The notes: generated from the letters alone by a model not told the origin. A stretch of DNA of 64,000 bases from Caldimonas brevitalea (GCF_001017435.1 NZ_CP011371.1:5952001-6016000), one strand, 5' to 3'. Counted from the stretch's first letter, positions 18,143 through 30,988 are shown. Numbers and translations: made by a program.

Positions 18143-19145
18143 CGTTTTGCTCCCCTGCACCGGCCGCCGCCGCACGCGCCAGTGCGCGCACCACGGCACG
18201 GCGTGCCAGTTCGATCTTGAAATCGTTGTGCCCCTGGCCGCGCGCGCCCGCGAGCAGCAGCGCCGCCGCCTCTTGTGCTGCCGCCTGGTCGGGCACCCGC
18301 CCCACCAGGCACTGCTCGGCGGCCGGCACCCGCCACGGCCGGTGCGCCACTCCGCCCAGGGCCAGCGCCGCGTCGCGCACCCGGCCGCTGTCGTCGAGAT
18401 CGAGTGCGGCGGCTACCGACACCAACGCAAACGCATAGCTCGCGCGGTCGCGCACCTTGAGGTAATGGCAGTGGCGTGCGAAGGCCGAGGCCGGCAGGTC
18501 GACCGCGACGATCAGCTCGCCGGGGGCGATCTCGGTGTCGCGTTCGGGCGTCTCGCCCGGCAGCCGGTAGAACGCGTCGAGCGCCAGGCTGCGCTCGCCG
18601 GCCGCGCTGCGCAGCTGCACCTGGGCGCGCAAGGCCGACAGCGCCACCGCCATGTCGGACGGGTGCGTCGCGATGCAATGCTCGCTCGCGCCGAGGATGG
18701 CGTGCTGCCGGTTCAACCCCCCGATGGCGTCGCAGCCCGAGCCGGGCCGACGCTTGTTGCAGCGGGCGAAGCCGTCGTCGTAGAAGTACACGCAGCGGGT
18801 GCGCTGCAGCAGGTTGCCGCCGACGCTCGCCATGTTGCGCAGCTGCGGCGAGGCGCCGGCCAGCAGTGCGCGCGACAGCAAGGGGTAGCGCCGCCGCACC
18901 TCGGCATGGTCGGCCGCGTCGCTGTTGCGCACGCCGGCGCCAAGGCGCAGCCCGCCGTCCGGCCGTGGCTCGATCTGCTGCCACGGCAGGCGGCTGACGT
19001 CGACCAGCCGCTGCGGGCGTGCGATGCCGCCCTTCATCAGGTCGAGCAAATTGGTGCCGCCCGCGATGAAGCAGGCGCCCGGCGCGTCGATCAGGCGCAG
19101 GGCATCGTCGATGGAGTGCGCGCGTTGGTAATGCACGGGGTCCAT
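18126..19145 (-). CDS. Aldehyde oxidoreductase FAD subunit with extra Fe-S cysteines (PaoB-like)
   Basis: This is a 339-residue FAD-binding subunit of the CO dehydrogenase flavoprotein type. FAD contacts are in [13 protein letters not shown] and [14 protein letters not shown] cysteine-rich insertion (RCVYFYD, then [12 protein letters not shown], then CIATHPSDM) is the mark of the PaoB/YagS group, where it binds a 4Fe-4S cluster. It therefore groups with periplasmic-type aldehyde oxidoreductases rather than ordinary xanthine dehydrogenases. It starts four bases after the 2Fe-2S gene ends. Confidence 0.9.
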   Translation of the reverse strand: MDPVHYQRAHSIDDALRLIDAPGACFIAGGTNLLDLMKGGIARPQRLVDVSRLPWQQIEPRPDGGLRLGAGVRNSDAADHAEVRRRYPLLSRALLAGASPQLRNMASVGGNLLQRTRCVYFYDDGFARCNKRRPGSGCDAIGGLNRQHAILGASEHCIATHPSDMAVALSALRAQVQLRSAAGERSLALDAFYRLPGETPERDTEIAPGELIVAVDLPASAFARHCHYLKVRDRASYAFALVSVAAALDLDDSGRVRDAALALGGVAHRPWRVPAAEQCLVGRVPDQAAAQEAAALLLAGARGQGHNDFKIELARRAVVRALARAAAAGAGEQNDVGRS

Positions 19146-19149
19146 CGCC

Positions 19150-19719
19150 TCACCCCTGCCCGTCCGTCGCCATCACCACTGCGCGTACCGCGTGGACGAT
19201 GTTGGGGTAGGCGCCGCAACGGCACAGGTTGCCGCTCATGCGCTCGCGGATCTCGTCGTCGTCGAGCGCCTGCAGCCCTTGCGCCAGATCCGGCGTGGCG
19301 GCGCTGACACAGCCGGCGCGCACTTCGTCGAGCAGCGCCACCGCAGAGCAGATCTGCCCGGGGGTGCAATAGCCGCACTGGAAGGCATCGTGCTCGACAA
19401 AGGCGGCCTGCATCGGATGCGGTGCGCTCGGCTCGCCCAGCCCCTCGACGGTGGTGATGCGGTCGCCGTCGTGCATCACCGCCAATGTCAGACAGGCGTT
19501 GATGCGGCGGCCTTCGCACAGCACCGTGCAGGCACCACACTGGCCGCGGTCGCAACCTTTTTTCGCACCGGTCAGCCCGAGGTGTTCGCGCAAGGCATCC
19601 AACAGGCTCACCCGCGCATCGAGCGTCAACGTGTGCGGCTGTCCGTTGACCTGCAAGGTGATGCGGCAGCGGGCGGGCAGGTCGGCCGCCGCGACGGGGG
19701 GAAACGTAGCACTGCTCAT
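19150..19719 (-). CDS. Aldehyde oxidoreductase 2Fe-2S subunit (PaoA-like, no Tat signal)
   Basis: This is a 189-residue subunit with two 2Fe-2S clusters. The plant-type cluster is in [20 protein letters not shown] (plus NACLTLAV), and the second is in [14 protein letters not shown] with [13 protein letters not shown]. Sequence is close to E. coli PaoA from the ferredoxin domain onward. PaoA carries a twin-arginine leader of about 50 residues that exports the complex. Here the protein begins only about 17 residues before the ferredoxin domain, and an in-frame TGA lies nine bases before the ATG, so no leader can be hidden upstream. The enzyme is probably cytoplasmic. Confidence 0.9.
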   Translation of the reverse strand: MSSATFPPVAAADLPARCRITLQVNGQPHTLTLDARVSLLDALREHLGLTGAKKGCDRGQCGACTVLCEGRRINACLTLAVMHDGDRITTVEGLGEPSAPHPMQAAFVEHDAFQCGYCTPGQICSAVALLDEVRAGCVSAATPDLAQGLQALDDDEIRERMSGNLCRCGAYPNIVHAVRAVVMATDGQG

Positions 19720-19817
19720 CGTGGCTCACTTGTTCTGGGAGAGAGAGAAACCGCGGCACCGGCCGGTGCCGGTGAGGCAAGGTCAGCCGGTCGAGGCAAG
19801 CGTTGTTCCCAGCGCGC

Positions 19818-22628
<2,811 letters not shown>

Positions 22629-22637
22629 GATTCGCCC

Positions 22638-24296
22638 TCAGGCCGCGGGGGCCGCGTCGAGCGCCTGGCGCACCTTGCGCCCCAACTCGGCCTGCCCGAA
22701 CGGCTTGTAGAGCATCGGGTGCTCTTCGTCGTCGCCGGTCGCTTGCAAGGTCGCCTCGGCATAGCCGGTCGTGAGCAGCACGCGCAGGGTTGGCTGAAAG
22801 CGCCGGGCTTCGCGCGCCAATGCAAGGCCGTTCATGCCGCCGGGCATGATCAGGTCGGTCAGCAGCAGGTCGAACGCGCCGCCGCGCTGCAGTTGCTCGA
22901 GTGCCTCCGCCGGGCTGGCGCACACCACCGCCTGGTAGCCCAGGCTCTCGAGCATCGCGGCCGCCAACTGAGCCACGTCGGGGCGGTCGTCGACGACCAG
23001 CACGCGTTCTTGGCGTCGACGCTGCGGCTGGGGCGCCGCCTCGCGCGCCTCGCCGGCGCGCTCCGGCCCTTCCTGTGCCGGAAAGTACAGCGACACGATG
23101 GTGCCGGTGCCCATCGACGAGGCGATCCGGGCCTCGCCGCCGGACTGCCGGGCAAAGCCGTAGACCATCGGCAGGCCCAGCCCCGTGCCGTGCCCCTCTT
23201 GCTTGGTGGTGACGAACGGGTCCATCACCTTGTCGAGCAGCGAGGGCGGGATGCCGCGGCCGGTGTCGACCACCTGCAGGCAGACGTAGCGGCCTTCGAG
23301 CAGGCCACCGTGGGTGCTCAGGTCGCGCCGCCCGAACGTCACGTTGCGCGTCTCGATACGCAGGCTGCCCCCGTCCGGCATCGCATCGCGGGCGTTCTGC
23401 AGCACATGGCGCAGCGCCACCTCGAACTGCGCCGGGTCGACCACGCAGTTCCACAGGTCGGGGGCCAGCCGTAGCTCCAGCACGACCTGGTCGCCCAACA
23501 GCCGGGTCGCCAAACCGCGCAGGTCGGCGGCGAGCTGATTGAGGTTGACCAGGCGGCCCTGCAGGCGCTGCTTGCGCGCGAAGCTCAGCAGCTGCTGGGT
23601 CAGCGCGCCGGCCTTCTCGACCGCGGCATGCACCCGCTCGACCGCCTCGGCCACCCGCGGGTTTTCGCCGTCCGCGGGCCGCGACAGCACGCGCAACACG
23701 TCGACATAACCGCCGATCACCTGTAACAGATTGTTGAAGTCATGGGCGATGCCGCCGGTGAGCTGGCCGAGGGCTTCCATCTTGTGCGCCTGCCTTAGCG
23801 CCTCTTCGGCGTCGCGGCGACGGCTGATGTCGAGCTGGGAGCCGAAGAAGTAGATGAGCCGTCCCTCCCGGTCGTGGACGGGCGAAACGAACAGCGCGTT
23901 CCAGAACGAACTGCCGTCCTTGCGGTAGTTCAGGATCTCGGTGTGCATTTCGCGCCCCTCGGCGACGGCCTGACGGATCTCGGCGACGGTGGCCGGATCG
24001 GTCTGCGGCCCCTGCAGCAGACGGCAGTTGCGGCCGATCACCTCGTCCGGCCGATAGCCGGTAAGTTCGCAGAAGGCCGCATTGGCGTACACGATCGGGT
24101 TGCCGGGCTGGCAGGGGTCGGTCAGGATCATCGACATGCGGGCGGTGTCGACCACGGTCTGAAATACCTCGTCCCCGACCTTCTGGCCATGGAGGGGCGT
24201 ACACGGGACTGTCGCGTCCGGTTCCTGGGTCGGGTCGTCGGAGGCGGTGCCGGCAGGCCGGCGTGCCGGCGGAGAGCTTTGCTGCTGATGATCCAT
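22638..24296 (-). CDS. LOV-domain hybrid histidine kinase (blue-light sensor)
   Basis: This 552-residue hybrid kinase has a LOV photosensor at about 42-160. The flavin-reactive Cys91 lies in GRNCRLLQG, close to the canonical GRNCRFLQ. FMN-contacting Asn123, Asn133 and Gln154 occur in NYRKDGS, FWNALFVSPV and FGSQLDIS. Then follow HisKA with His185 in GGIAHDFNN, a HATPase (GTGLGLPMVYGFARQSGG) and a receiver with Asp in LLLTDLIMPGG. Size and domain order match the LOV-HK-RR protein of Pseudomonas syringae. The ATG at 24296 is chosen; an in-frame start at 24413 would overlap the divergent kinase gene. Light-driven flavin-Cys adduct formation should alter kinase activity (family knowledge). Confidence 0.88.
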   Translation of the reverse strand: MDHQQQSSPPARRPAGTASDDPTQEPDATVPCTPLHGQKVGDEVFQTVVDTARMSMILTDPCQPGNPIVYANAAFCELTGYRPDEVIGRNCRLLQGPQTDPATVAEIRQAVAEGREMHTEILNYRKDGSSFWNALFVSPVHDREGRLIYFFGSQLDISRRRDAEEALRQAHKMEALGQLTGGIAHDFNNLLQVIGGYVDVLRVLSRPADGENPRVAEAVERVHAAVEKAGALTQQLLSFARKQRLQGRLVNLNQLAADLRGLATRLLGDQVVLELRLAPDLWNCVVDPAQFEVALRHVLQNARDAMPDGGSLRIETRNVTFGRRDLSTHGGLLEGRYVCLQVVDTGRGIPPSLLDKVMDPFVTTKQEGHGTGLGLPMVYGFARQSGGEARIASSMGTGTIVSLYFPAQEGPERAGEAREAAPQPQRRRQERVLVVDDRPDVAQLAAAMLESLGYQAVVCASPAEALEQLQRGGAFDLLLTDLIMPGGMNGLALAREARRFQPTLRVLLTTGYAEATLQATGDDEEHPMLYKPFGQAELGRKVRQALDAAPAA

Positions 24297-24325
24297 CACG
24301 TAGCCGGCGGCAAGGCCGGATCCTT

Positions 24326-24346
24326 CATCCCCCGTCGCGGGGGATG
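24326..24346. promoter_or_regulatory. 8-bp inverted repeat between divergent kinase genes
   Basis: CATCCCCC (24326-24333) and GGGGGATG (24339-24346) form a perfect inverted repeat with a five-base spacer in the 111-bp divergent promoter region. It may be an operator or an RNA hairpin. Its core 14-mer also occurs at 34448-34461. Confidence 0.4.
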
Positions 24347-24407
24347 TCCTGATCGAGCAATGGCTGTTCCCGCGCGGCGGCTGGTGCGCGGCTTGCTGGG
24401 CTGAATC

Positions 24408-27290
24408 ATGCATACAGCGCCGCCGGCCTCTTTCCCGACCACTGTTTGTGCCGGCCCCGCCGGTGCAGACCTATCGTTTCTCACCGGCAGTGGCGAGACC
24501 GCGGCCCTGATGCGAGCCCTGGACGACACGACCACGCCGCTCGGCGCTCCCGCGGTCTGGCCGCCGTCATTGCGAACCGTGATCAGCCTGGTCCTCGGAT
24601 CGAAGTTTCCGATGTTCGTGGCCTGGGGGTCGCAGCTTTGTTTCCTCTACAACGACGCGTATAGCGGCGTGCTCGGCGGCAAACATCCGACCGCAATGGG
24701 GCGCCCGTTTCGCGACGTCTGGTCCGACATCTGGAAAGACATCAGCCCGATGGTCGAGCGCGCGCTGCGCGGCGAGGCCAGCTACTTCGAGAATCTGCCG
24801 CTGACGATGCGCCGGCGGGGCTTTGAAGAGCAGACCTGGTTCACCTTCTCCTATTCGCCGGTGCGCGACGAGGGCGGCGCCGTCGCCGGCATGTACTGCG
24901 CCTGCACTGAGACCACCCGGCAGGTGCTCGCCGAGCGCAGCCGCCTGGCCGAGACCGAACGGATGCACCGCCTGTTTCACCAGGCGCCCGGCTTCATGTG
25001 CGTGATGCGAGGTCCGCAGCACGTGTTCGAGTTGACCAATGCCGCCTTCGAGCGGCTGTTCGGCACGCGCGAGCTACTGGGCCGCCCGGTACGCGAGGCG
25101 CTGCCAGAGCTCGCGGGGCAGGGGTTTTTCGAGTTGCTGGATCGGGTCTATGCGAGCGGGGAGCCGTTCATCGGCCGGGGCCTGTCGGTGCGCACCGCGG
25201 TCCACGGTGTGGGTGCCGAACTGGTCGAGCACTACCTCGACTTCGTCTACCAGCCGATCGTCTCTCCCGACGGCCACGTCACTGGCATCTTCGTCGAAGG
25301 CAGCGACGTCACCGACCGGCACCGTGCGGAAGCCGAGCTGCGCGTCGAACGTGACCGCGCGCGGGCGGTACTGGACAGCATGGGCGAGGGTTTCCTGCTG
25401 CTGGGCCACGACTTCCGCATCCTCGACATCAATGCCGAGGGCCTGCGGCTGGAGGGGCGGCCGGTCGAGCAGTTGGTCGGCCACAACCACTGGGAGGTCT
25501 ACCCGGGGTCCGAATCGATGGAGGTGGGACGGCTCTACAAAGAGGCGATGCACACACGCCAGCCGATCAGTCTGGAACACCAGTACCGGTGGCAGACCGG
25601 CCAGGCGGCGTGGCTGGAGATGCGTGCCTATCCCGTGCCCGACGGGTTGGCCATCTTCTACCGCGACGTCAGCGACCGGCGCAACGCCGAGGCACGTCTG
25701 CGTGAAAGCGAGGAGCACTACCGGCTGCTGGTCGATTTGTCGCCCGGCATCCATTGGACCGCGGATGCCCAGGGCCGCATCGAAAGTTTCTCCGAGCGCT
25801 GGCTCGCCCTGACGGGCCTGTCGCGCGAGGAGGCCCTGGGCGACGGCTGGATGCAACTGCCGCATCCACAGGACCGCGCCGCGATGCAGGCCGCCTGGCG
25901 GCGCTCGGTCGAGACCGGCGCCACCTATGACGTCGAATACCGCATGCGGGTCGCCGACGGCAGCTACCACTGGATCCGCGCCCGTGCGCTGGCCTGGCGC
26001 AACGCCGAAGGCGGGGTGCAGCGCTGGTACGGCATGACCGAGGACGTGCACAACCGACGCTCGGCGGTGGAGGCGCTGCGGCGGCTCAACGAAACGCTGG
26101 AGCAACGCGTGGCCGCCGCGGTGGCCGAGCGCCAACGCGCCGAAGAACACCTGCGCCAGGCGCAGAAGATGGAAGCGGTGGGCCAGTTGACCGGCGGCAT
26201 CGCGCACGACTTCAACAACCTGCTGCAAGCCGTGACCGGCAACCTGGAGCTGATCCGGCGCCTCGCCGAGCAGCCGGGTCAGGTGCGCAGCTGGGCCGAA
26301 AACGCGCTGCGCTCGGTCCGCCATGGCGCCAAGCTGACCTCGCAGCTGCTCGCCTTCTCGCGTTCGCAGCGGCTCGAGATGAAACCGGTCGCCGTGAACG
26401 AATTGCTCAAAGGCATGCAGGAACTGCTGACCCGCACCCTCGGGCCTTCGATCGAGGTGGTGCTGGCGCTGCACCCGGACGTCAACAGCGTGATGGCGGA
26501 GCCGACCCAGCTCGAGATGTCGGTCCTCAACCTCGCCATCAACGCGCGCGACGCCATGCCCACCGGCGGCCGACTGACCTTGTCGACCGAGGTGCGACGG
26601 CTGGAGCGCGATGCGGAACTCGGCACTGGCGATTACGTCGAGCTGCGGGTCGCCGACACCGGCACCGGCATGTCGCCCGAGGTCGTGGCGCGCGCCTTCG
26701 ACCCCTTCTTCACGACCAAGGAGGTGGGCAAGGGCACCGGCCTCGGCCTGTCGCAGGTCTACGGCTTCGCCCGCCAGGTCGGTGGCGCCGCCCGTATCCA
26801 GAGTGCGCCCAGCCAGGGCACGGCGGTGTCGTTGCTGCTGCGGACCGCGGCCCCGGCCGCTGCCACCACCCGCGAACGGCAGCCGACCGGCGCCGTCAAG
26901 GCCGGCAGCGACGCAGGCGCCCGGCCCGCACGGGTGCTGGTGGTCGACGACGACCTGGCCGTGCGCAGCCTGTTGCGCGACATGCTCGAGGCGCTGGGCT
27001 ATGCGGTGGAGCAAGCCGCCGACGGACCGGCGGGCTTGCAGGCGCTCGAGCGGGGCCGGCCCGACGTGCTGCTGGTCGACTTTGCGATGCCCGGCATGAA
27101 CGGCGCACAAGTGGCCCGTGCGGCGCGCGAACGCTGCCCCGACCTGCCCATCGTGTTCGCCAGCGGCTATGCCGACACCGACGCGCTGCATGCCGCCGTC
27201 GGCCCCAATGCGCAATTGCTGCACAAGCCGTTCCGGATGGATGAACTGGCGGCCACGGTGGCCAAGGTGGTCGCCGCCGCCAGTGCTTGA
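24408..27290 (+). CDS. Multi-PAS hybrid histidine kinase with receiver
   Basis: This is a 960-residue soluble hybrid kinase. The N-terminal domain (about 25-185) is the PAS-like sensor often seen in front of such kinases ([39 protein letters not shown]). PAS domains of the PAS_4/PAS_3 kind follow (about 190-560; the last one contains [20 protein letters not shown]). HisKA has its His in [20 protein letters not shown], HATPase has [18 protein letters not shown], and the receiver has [20 protein letters not shown] with Asp in [12 protein letters not shown]. The kinase core is the same type as that of the divergent LOV kinase. Cross-talk between the three kinases is plausible but unproven. Confidence 0.9.
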   Translation: MHTAPPASFPTTVCAGPAGADLSFLTGSGETAALMRALDDTTTPLGAPAVWPPSLRTVISLVLGSKFPMFVAWGSQLCFLYNDAYSGVLGGKHPTAMGRPFRDVWSDIWKDISPMVERALRGEASYFENLPLTMRRRGFEEQTWFTFSYSPVRDEGGAVAGMYCACTETTRQVLAERSRLAETERMHRLFHQAPGFMCVMRGPQHVFELTNAAFERLFGTRELLGRPVREALPELAGQGFFELLDRVYASGEPFIGRGLSVRTAVHGVGAELVEHYLDFVYQPIVSPDGHVTGIFVEGSDVTDRHRAEAELRVERDRARAVLDSMGEGFLLLGHDFRILDINAEGLRLEGRPVEQLVGHNHWEVYPGSESMEVGRLYKEAMHTRQPISLEHQYRWQTGQAAWLEMRAYPVPDGLAIFYRDVSDRRNAEARLRESEEHYRLLVDLSPGIHWTADAQGRIESFSERWLALTGLSREEALGDGWMQLPHPQDRAAMQAAWRRSVETGATYDVEYRMRVADGSYHWIRARALAWRNAEGGVQRWYGMTEDVHNRRSAVEALRRLNETLEQRVAAAVAERQRAEEHLRQAQKMEAVGQLTGGIAHDFNNLLQAVTGNLELIRRLAEQPGQVRSWAENALRSVRHGAKLTSQLLAFSRSQRLEMKPVAVNELLKGMQELLTRTLGPSIEVVLALHPDVNSVMAEPTQLEMSVLNLAINARDAMPTGGRLTLSTEVRRLERDAELGTGDYVELRVADTGTGMSPEVVARAFDPFFTTKEVGKGTGLGLSQVYGFARQVGGAARIQSAPSQGTAVSLLLRTAAPAAATTRERQPTGAVKAGSDAGARPARVLVVDDDLAVRSLLRDMLEALGYAVEQAADGPAGLQALERGRPDVLLVDFAMPGMNGAQVARAARERCPDLPIVFASGYADTDALHAAVGPNAQLLHKPFRMDELAATVAKVVAAASA

Positions 27291-27334
27291 GTGCACCGCC
27301 CTCGGGTACGCCGCGGATGCGGTACAACGGCGGC

Positions 27335-27661
27335 ATGTCAGACGAGTATCAAATCGAGATTCCGCCGTCGTTCTATGCGCTGTATACGGATGCACGGCGC
27401 CGCTTGACCGTGCCGCTGAACGTGCTGCGCGCACGCTACGACCTCTGCGAAGACCTGGCGCAGCAACTGGTGGGACATGCCCGCAACCAGCACCACGGCA
27501 GCCACGGCCTGCGCGAAGACGAGGTGTTGCGGCGCTGCCGGCTGGGCCTGTCGACGCCGGACGCCGGCGTGTCGGCCGCCGAAGCCGGATGGGTGGTGCG
27601 GCGGCTGGCCGAGCTGCTCGACTGGGAATGCCCGGCGTTCGACACCGACCCGGCCCCCTGA
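27335..27661 (+). CDS. Conserved small protein of Burkholderiales, unknown function
   Basis: This is a 108-residue acidic protein beginning MSDEYQIEIPPSFYALYTD. It has no signal peptide, no membrane segment and no catalytic motif that I can recognise. The pattern (IEIPxSFxALY, CEDLAQQLVGHA, EDEVLRRCRLGL, WVVRRLAELLDW) is familiar from short Comamonadaceae proteins that are sometimes annotated as chaperone-like ATPases; no Walker motif is visible here, so I would not use that name. The ATG at 27335 fits the conserved N-terminus. It follows the hybrid kinase by 44 bp. Confidence 0.75.
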   Translation: MSDEYQIEIPPSFYALYTDARRRLTVPLNVLRARYDLCEDLAQQLVGHARNQHHGSHGLREDEVLRRCRLGLSTPDAGVSAAEAGWVVRRLAELLDWECPAFDTDPAP

Positions 27662-27777
27662 CGATTGCCCCGCGCGCCCGCGCGAGAACCCGCGACCTCG
27701 TGGCGCTCAAAGTCGAGCGCCACGTGCCGAAGCACTAAGATCCTCGCCTGATCTCTCGCCCACCCATCCGCCTACCC

Positions 27778-28128
27778 ATGTCACCGCTTTTGGCCGCCGC
27801 CCTTGCCGAGGCCCATGCCCTCGGCCGCAGTCGCGCCTGGTCGCCGCCCAGCGACGCTGCCGTGGCCGATGCCGAGCGGCTGCTCGACCTGGTGGCGGCC
27901 CCCTGGCCCGCACCCGAGGTGCTGGTCGAGCCCACCGGTGTCATCGCGCTGGAATGGGAAGCCGGCGCCCACGGCTGGCTGCGGCTCGCCGTCCAGGGCG
28001 ACGCGACGGTCGAGCACAGCGCGGTCATCGAGGGGGATGAATACGGCCAGGTCGAAAGCCTGTCCGACGGCTTGCCCGACTGGGCCGCAGAGTTGCTGCG
28101 GCGCCTGTATGCGCGCGACGGCGCCTGA
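27778..28128 (+). CDS. Hypothetical protein
   Basis: This encodes 116 residues without signal peptide or membrane segment. Features are an Ala-rich helical N-terminus, a beta-rich middle (VLVEPTGVIALEWEAGAHGW) and an acidic region ending in a helix (WAAELLRRLYARDGA). I do not recognise a family. Codon use fits the neighbourhood and the frame is not contradicted by a better one. It may be a small immunity-like or regulatory protein, but nothing supports a choice. Confidence 0.55.
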   Translation: MSPLLAAALAEAHALGRSRAWSPPSDAAVADAERLLDLVAAPWPAPEVLVEPTGVIALEWEAGAHGWLRLAVQGDATVEHSAVIEGDEYGQVESLSDGLPDWAAELLRRLYARDGA

Positions 28129-28148
28129 CAGGCCCCCGGTCGCCGGCG

Positions 28149-28550
28149 TCAGCCAAGCCGCGCGGCGCCCGCCTCGGACGCAAGGCACGGAAACCACGGC
28201 AGCCGCTCCTCGGGCCAGGTGTCCTCGCGCGGTGGATAGTCTTGCGGCGCATCGAGCGTCGCGGTGGTCACGTCCAGCGTCTCCTCGCCGGCACGCCGAT
28301 AGGTCAGCGGCGTGCCGCATTGGCCGCAGAAGGTGCGCAGCACCCCGGGCGACGAGCGGTAGCTGAACGGCGCACCGGTCAGCCAATCAAAACGGTCCCG
28401 ATGGACGGTGAGCCAGGCCACCGCCGGGGCGCCGCTGGCGCGGCGGCAACTCGCGCAGTGGCACAAGCCCGAGGTCAGCGGTTCGCCTTCGATGCGGTAC
28501 CGCACCGCGCCGCACAAACAGCCGCCTTCATGCAAGGGAAGCTCGTTCAT
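28149..28550 (-). CDS. GFA family (CENP-V/GFA) zinc protein
   Basis: This is a 133-residue member of the glutathione-dependent formaldehyde-activating enzyme family. Zinc-binding cysteines are in GGCLCGAVRYRI, LCHCASCRRASG and FCGQCGTPL, exactly the family pattern. The family name comes from Gfa of Paracoccus, which promotes the adduct of formaldehyde and glutathione, but most members have unknown substrates. It is convergent with the preceding hypothetical gene and has a clear ATG at 28550. Confidence 0.88.
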   Translation of the reverse strand: MNELPLHEGGCLCGAVRYRIEGEPLTSGLCHCASCRRASGAPAVAWLTVHRDRFDWLTGAPFSYRSSPGVLRTFCGQCGTPLTYRRAGEETLDVTTATLDAPQDYPPREDTWPEERLPWFPCLASEAGAARLG

Positions 28551-28818
28551 CGCACACCCACCACTTCATGACCATCGGCGCGCCGATCGGGCGCATCCGG
28601 ATGCTGAACGCACCCTCGACGCAGCCCCTCCCGGCCAACCGGACCGCCCGACTTTAGGGGGGCGGGCACCGGCCGTGCAACTCGCCCCCCGGTTCGCCCT
28701 GGGCGGGTCGGGGCTGTGGCCGGCGTGCCGGCCGCAAGGCGGCGCCGCCACGCGGCCGGCCGGTCGCGGGCGCGCCATGTGCTACTGTCGAAGTCCGCTG
28801 CGTCTTCGACTCGACCTG

Positions 28819-29925
28819 ATGGCATCACCGACCCCGAACGACCCCCTGACCCAGGAAGACAAGTTCTTCCTGCTGCTCCTTGTGATCGTCTCCCTGGCCT
28901 TCGGCTGGATCCTGCTGCCGTTCTATGGCGCGGTGCTGTGGGGTTCGATCATCGCGATCTTGTTCGCGCCGCTGTTCCGCCGGCTGCTGGCCCGCTTCGG
29001 AGGGCGGCGCACCTGGGCGGCGCTGGCGACGCTGGGCATCGTGCTGGTGATCGTGATCCTGCCGCTGATGCTGCTGACCTCGTCGCTGGTGCAGGAAGGC
29101 GCGGCCGTCTACGAGCGCATCCAGTCCGGCCAGCTCAACTTCGCGGCCTACTTCCAGCGCATCCTGGCGTCGCTGCCAAGCTGGGTGACCGAGTTGCTGC
29201 AGCGCTTCGGGCTGGGCGACGCCAGCGCGATGCAGCAACGGTTGACGACGAGCCTGGCACAAGGCAGCCAGATGATTGCCACGCGCGTGTTCAGCATCGG
29301 CCAGGACACCTTCAACCTGGTGGTCAGCTTTTTCATCACGCTGTACCTCGCGTTCTTCCTGATCCGCGACGGCAGCGCGTTGTCGAAGCGGGTGCGCGAG
29401 GCCATCCCGATCAACGCGCGCCACAAGCAAAAGCTGTTCAGCAACTTCACCACCGTCATCCGGGCCACGGTGAAAGGCAATGTGCTGGTGGCCATCGCTC
29501 AAGGCGCGCTCGGGGGGCTGGCGTTCTGGTTCCTCGGCATCCACGGCGCCGTGCTGTGGTCGGTGCTGATGGCCTTCCTGTCCTTGCTGCCCGCGGTCGG
29601 CGCCGGCCTGGTGTGGCTGCCGGTGGCGATCTATTTCCTCGCCACCGGCGCACTCGCGAAGGGCCTGGGGCTGATCGCCTACGGTGTGATGGTGATCGGG
29701 CTGGTCGACAACGTGTTGCGCCCGGTGCTGGTGGGCAAGGACACCAAGATGCCCGACTACGTGGTGATGATCTCCACGCTGGGCGGCATGGTGGTATTCG
29801 GCCTCAACGGCTTCGTGCTGGGCCCGGTGATCGCGGCCATGTTCATCGCCGTCTGGAACATCTTCGCCGCGGCCGACCAGCAGGCCCATCCGCCGGCGCC
29901 CGCGGCCCCCGACGAGCGACGCTGA
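28819..29925 (+). CDS. AI-2E family transporter
   Basis: This is a 368-residue inner-membrane protein of the AI-2E (PerM/YdiK) family with about eight membrane helices. Typical parts are the N-terminal pair FFLLLLVIVSLAFGWILLPF and VLWGSIIAILFAPLFRRLLA, the cytosolic linker, FFITLYLAFFLIRDG, and the C-terminal VYLATGALAKG-type and DNVLRPVLVGKDTKMPDYV segments. Some members export autoinducer-2, others sodium or protons, so the substrate is open. The frame is open upstream, but the ATG at 28819 (MASPTPNDPLTQEDKFF) fits the family. Confidence 0.9.
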   Translation: MASPTPNDPLTQEDKFFLLLLVIVSLAFGWILLPFYGAVLWGSIIAILFAPLFRRLLARFGGRRTWAALATLGIVLVIVILPLMLLTSSLVQEGAAVYERIQSGQLNFAAYFQRILASLPSWVTELLQRFGLGDASAMQQRLTTSLAQGSQMIATRVFSIGQDTFNLVVSFFITLYLAFFLIRDGSALSKRVREAIPINARHKQKLFSNFTTVIRATVKGNVLVAIAQGALGGLAFWFLGIHGAVLWSVLMAFLSLLPAVGAGLVWLPVAIYFLATGALAKGLGLIAYGVMVIGLVDNVLRPVLVGKDTKMPDYVVMISTLGGMVVFGLNGFVLGPVIAAMFIAVWNIFAAADQQAHPPAPAAPDERR

Positions 29926-29932
29926 GGGCGCA

Positions 29933-29965
29933 CCGGCTGCCAGGGCGACGTGCCCCAGCAGCCGG
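29933..29965. terminator. Hairpin between convergent genes
   Basis: CCGGCTG (29933-29939) pairs with CAGCCGG (29959-29965), with GGGC/GCCC inside. It lies eight bases after the transporter stop and before the end of the convergent SDR gene. It could serve both as a terminator. There is no U-tract. Confidence 0.45.
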
Positions 29966-29979
29966 GCCGGCGCGCCGCG

Positions 29980-30744
29980 TCAGGTGCGGGTGATCGACAC
30001 CCCGCCATCGGCGAGCAGTGCGGTGCCGGTGACGAAGCTGGACGCCTCGCTCGCGAGAAACAGCGCCACCTTGGCGATCTCCTCGGGGTCGGCCAGACGC
30101 TTCAGCGCATGCAGCCCCTCGATGAAAGTCCGTTGTGCCGGATCGCTCACGATCGCCTGCGCCATCGGTGTGTCGGTCCCGCCCGGCAGCAGCGCATTGA
30201 CGCGCACCGCCTGCGGCCCCAGCTCGGCGGCCAGCGACCGCACCAGCCCCAGCAGGCCGGCCTTGGCGGCCGCATAGGCGGCCATGCCCGGCATGCCGAC
30301 GGTATGGCCGACGAAGCTGGAGGTGAAGATCAGCGACCCGCCGCCGGCCGCCAGCAGGGCCGGCACCTGGTGCTTGGCGGCGAGGAAGGCCGCCGTCAGG
30401 TTGGTGTCCAGCGTGTGGTGCCAGGCCGCCAGCGACAGCTCGGGCAGCGGGCCCAGGTCCCCCAGCGTGCCGGCGTTGTTGAAGGCCACGTCGAGCCGGC
30501 CGAAACGCTGTTGCGCGAGGTTCACCAGGGCGGCTGCGTAGCGTTCGTCCTGCACGTCGCCGGCCAGCGCGCAGGCCGTGCCGCCACTGCCGGTGATCTC
30601 GCTCACCAGTCGGTCCAGCGCGGCCCCGTTGCGGGCGCCGAGGATGACTTGGGCGCCCTCGCGGGCGAACAGCAGTGCGGCGGCGCGGCCGATACCGGAA
30701 CTGGCACCGGTGACGAGGGCGACCTTTTGAGAGAGTGCTGACAT
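29980..30744 (-). CDS. SDR family oxidoreductase
   Basis: This is a classical SDR of 254 residues: TGASSGIG at 12-19, NNAG near 90, catalytic Tyr-x-x-x-Lys as YAAAK near 157-161, and the closing SFVTGTALLADGG. It probably acts as an NAD(P)-dependent alcohol or 3-oxoacyl dehydrogenase. The substrate is unknown. The gene stands alone between the transporter and an esterase on the other strand. Confidence 0.88.
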   Translation of the reverse strand: MSALSQKVALVTGASSGIGRAAALLFAREGAQVILGARNGAALDRLVSEITGSGGTACALAGDVQDERYAAALVNLAQQRFGRLDVAFNNAGTLGDLGPLPELSLAAWHHTLDTNLTAAFLAAKHQVPALLAAGGGSLIFTSSFVGHTVGMPGMAAYAAAKAGLLGLVRSLAAELGPQAVRVNALLPGGTDTPMAQAIVSDPAQRTFIEGLHALKRLADPEEIAKVALFLASEASSFVTGTALLADGGVSITRT

Positions 30745-30988
30745 GCGGGTCCTTCTGGGTTGGTTGCGTGATGAATCAGGCCCTCAGTGTCGAAGCCAGC
30801 CCCCCGCTTGGCTGGCCGGATTCGGACCTGTCCAACCCACACGCATGCGCCGGCCCGGCGGGGCGCGATGTTGCAGCACTGTCACAATTCGTCGTCCGCT
30901 GTCGGCCCTTCCCCCGTGCAGCCGAGGCCCAATGCAGCCGTCGGGGCTGCCATGCCCCGCAACGACGCAACATCAACGGGGAAACCAC

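Noticed and set aside
15839..18220. Long rightward frame of about 790 codons opposite the molybdenum subunit
   Set aside because: It is an antisense shadow of a clearly conserved gene; composition is His/Arg/Ala/Gly-rich without any recognisable motif.
25074..27710. Leftward frame of about 880 codons opposite the divergent hybrid kinase
   Set aside because: It mirrors the kinase gene and shows no family features.
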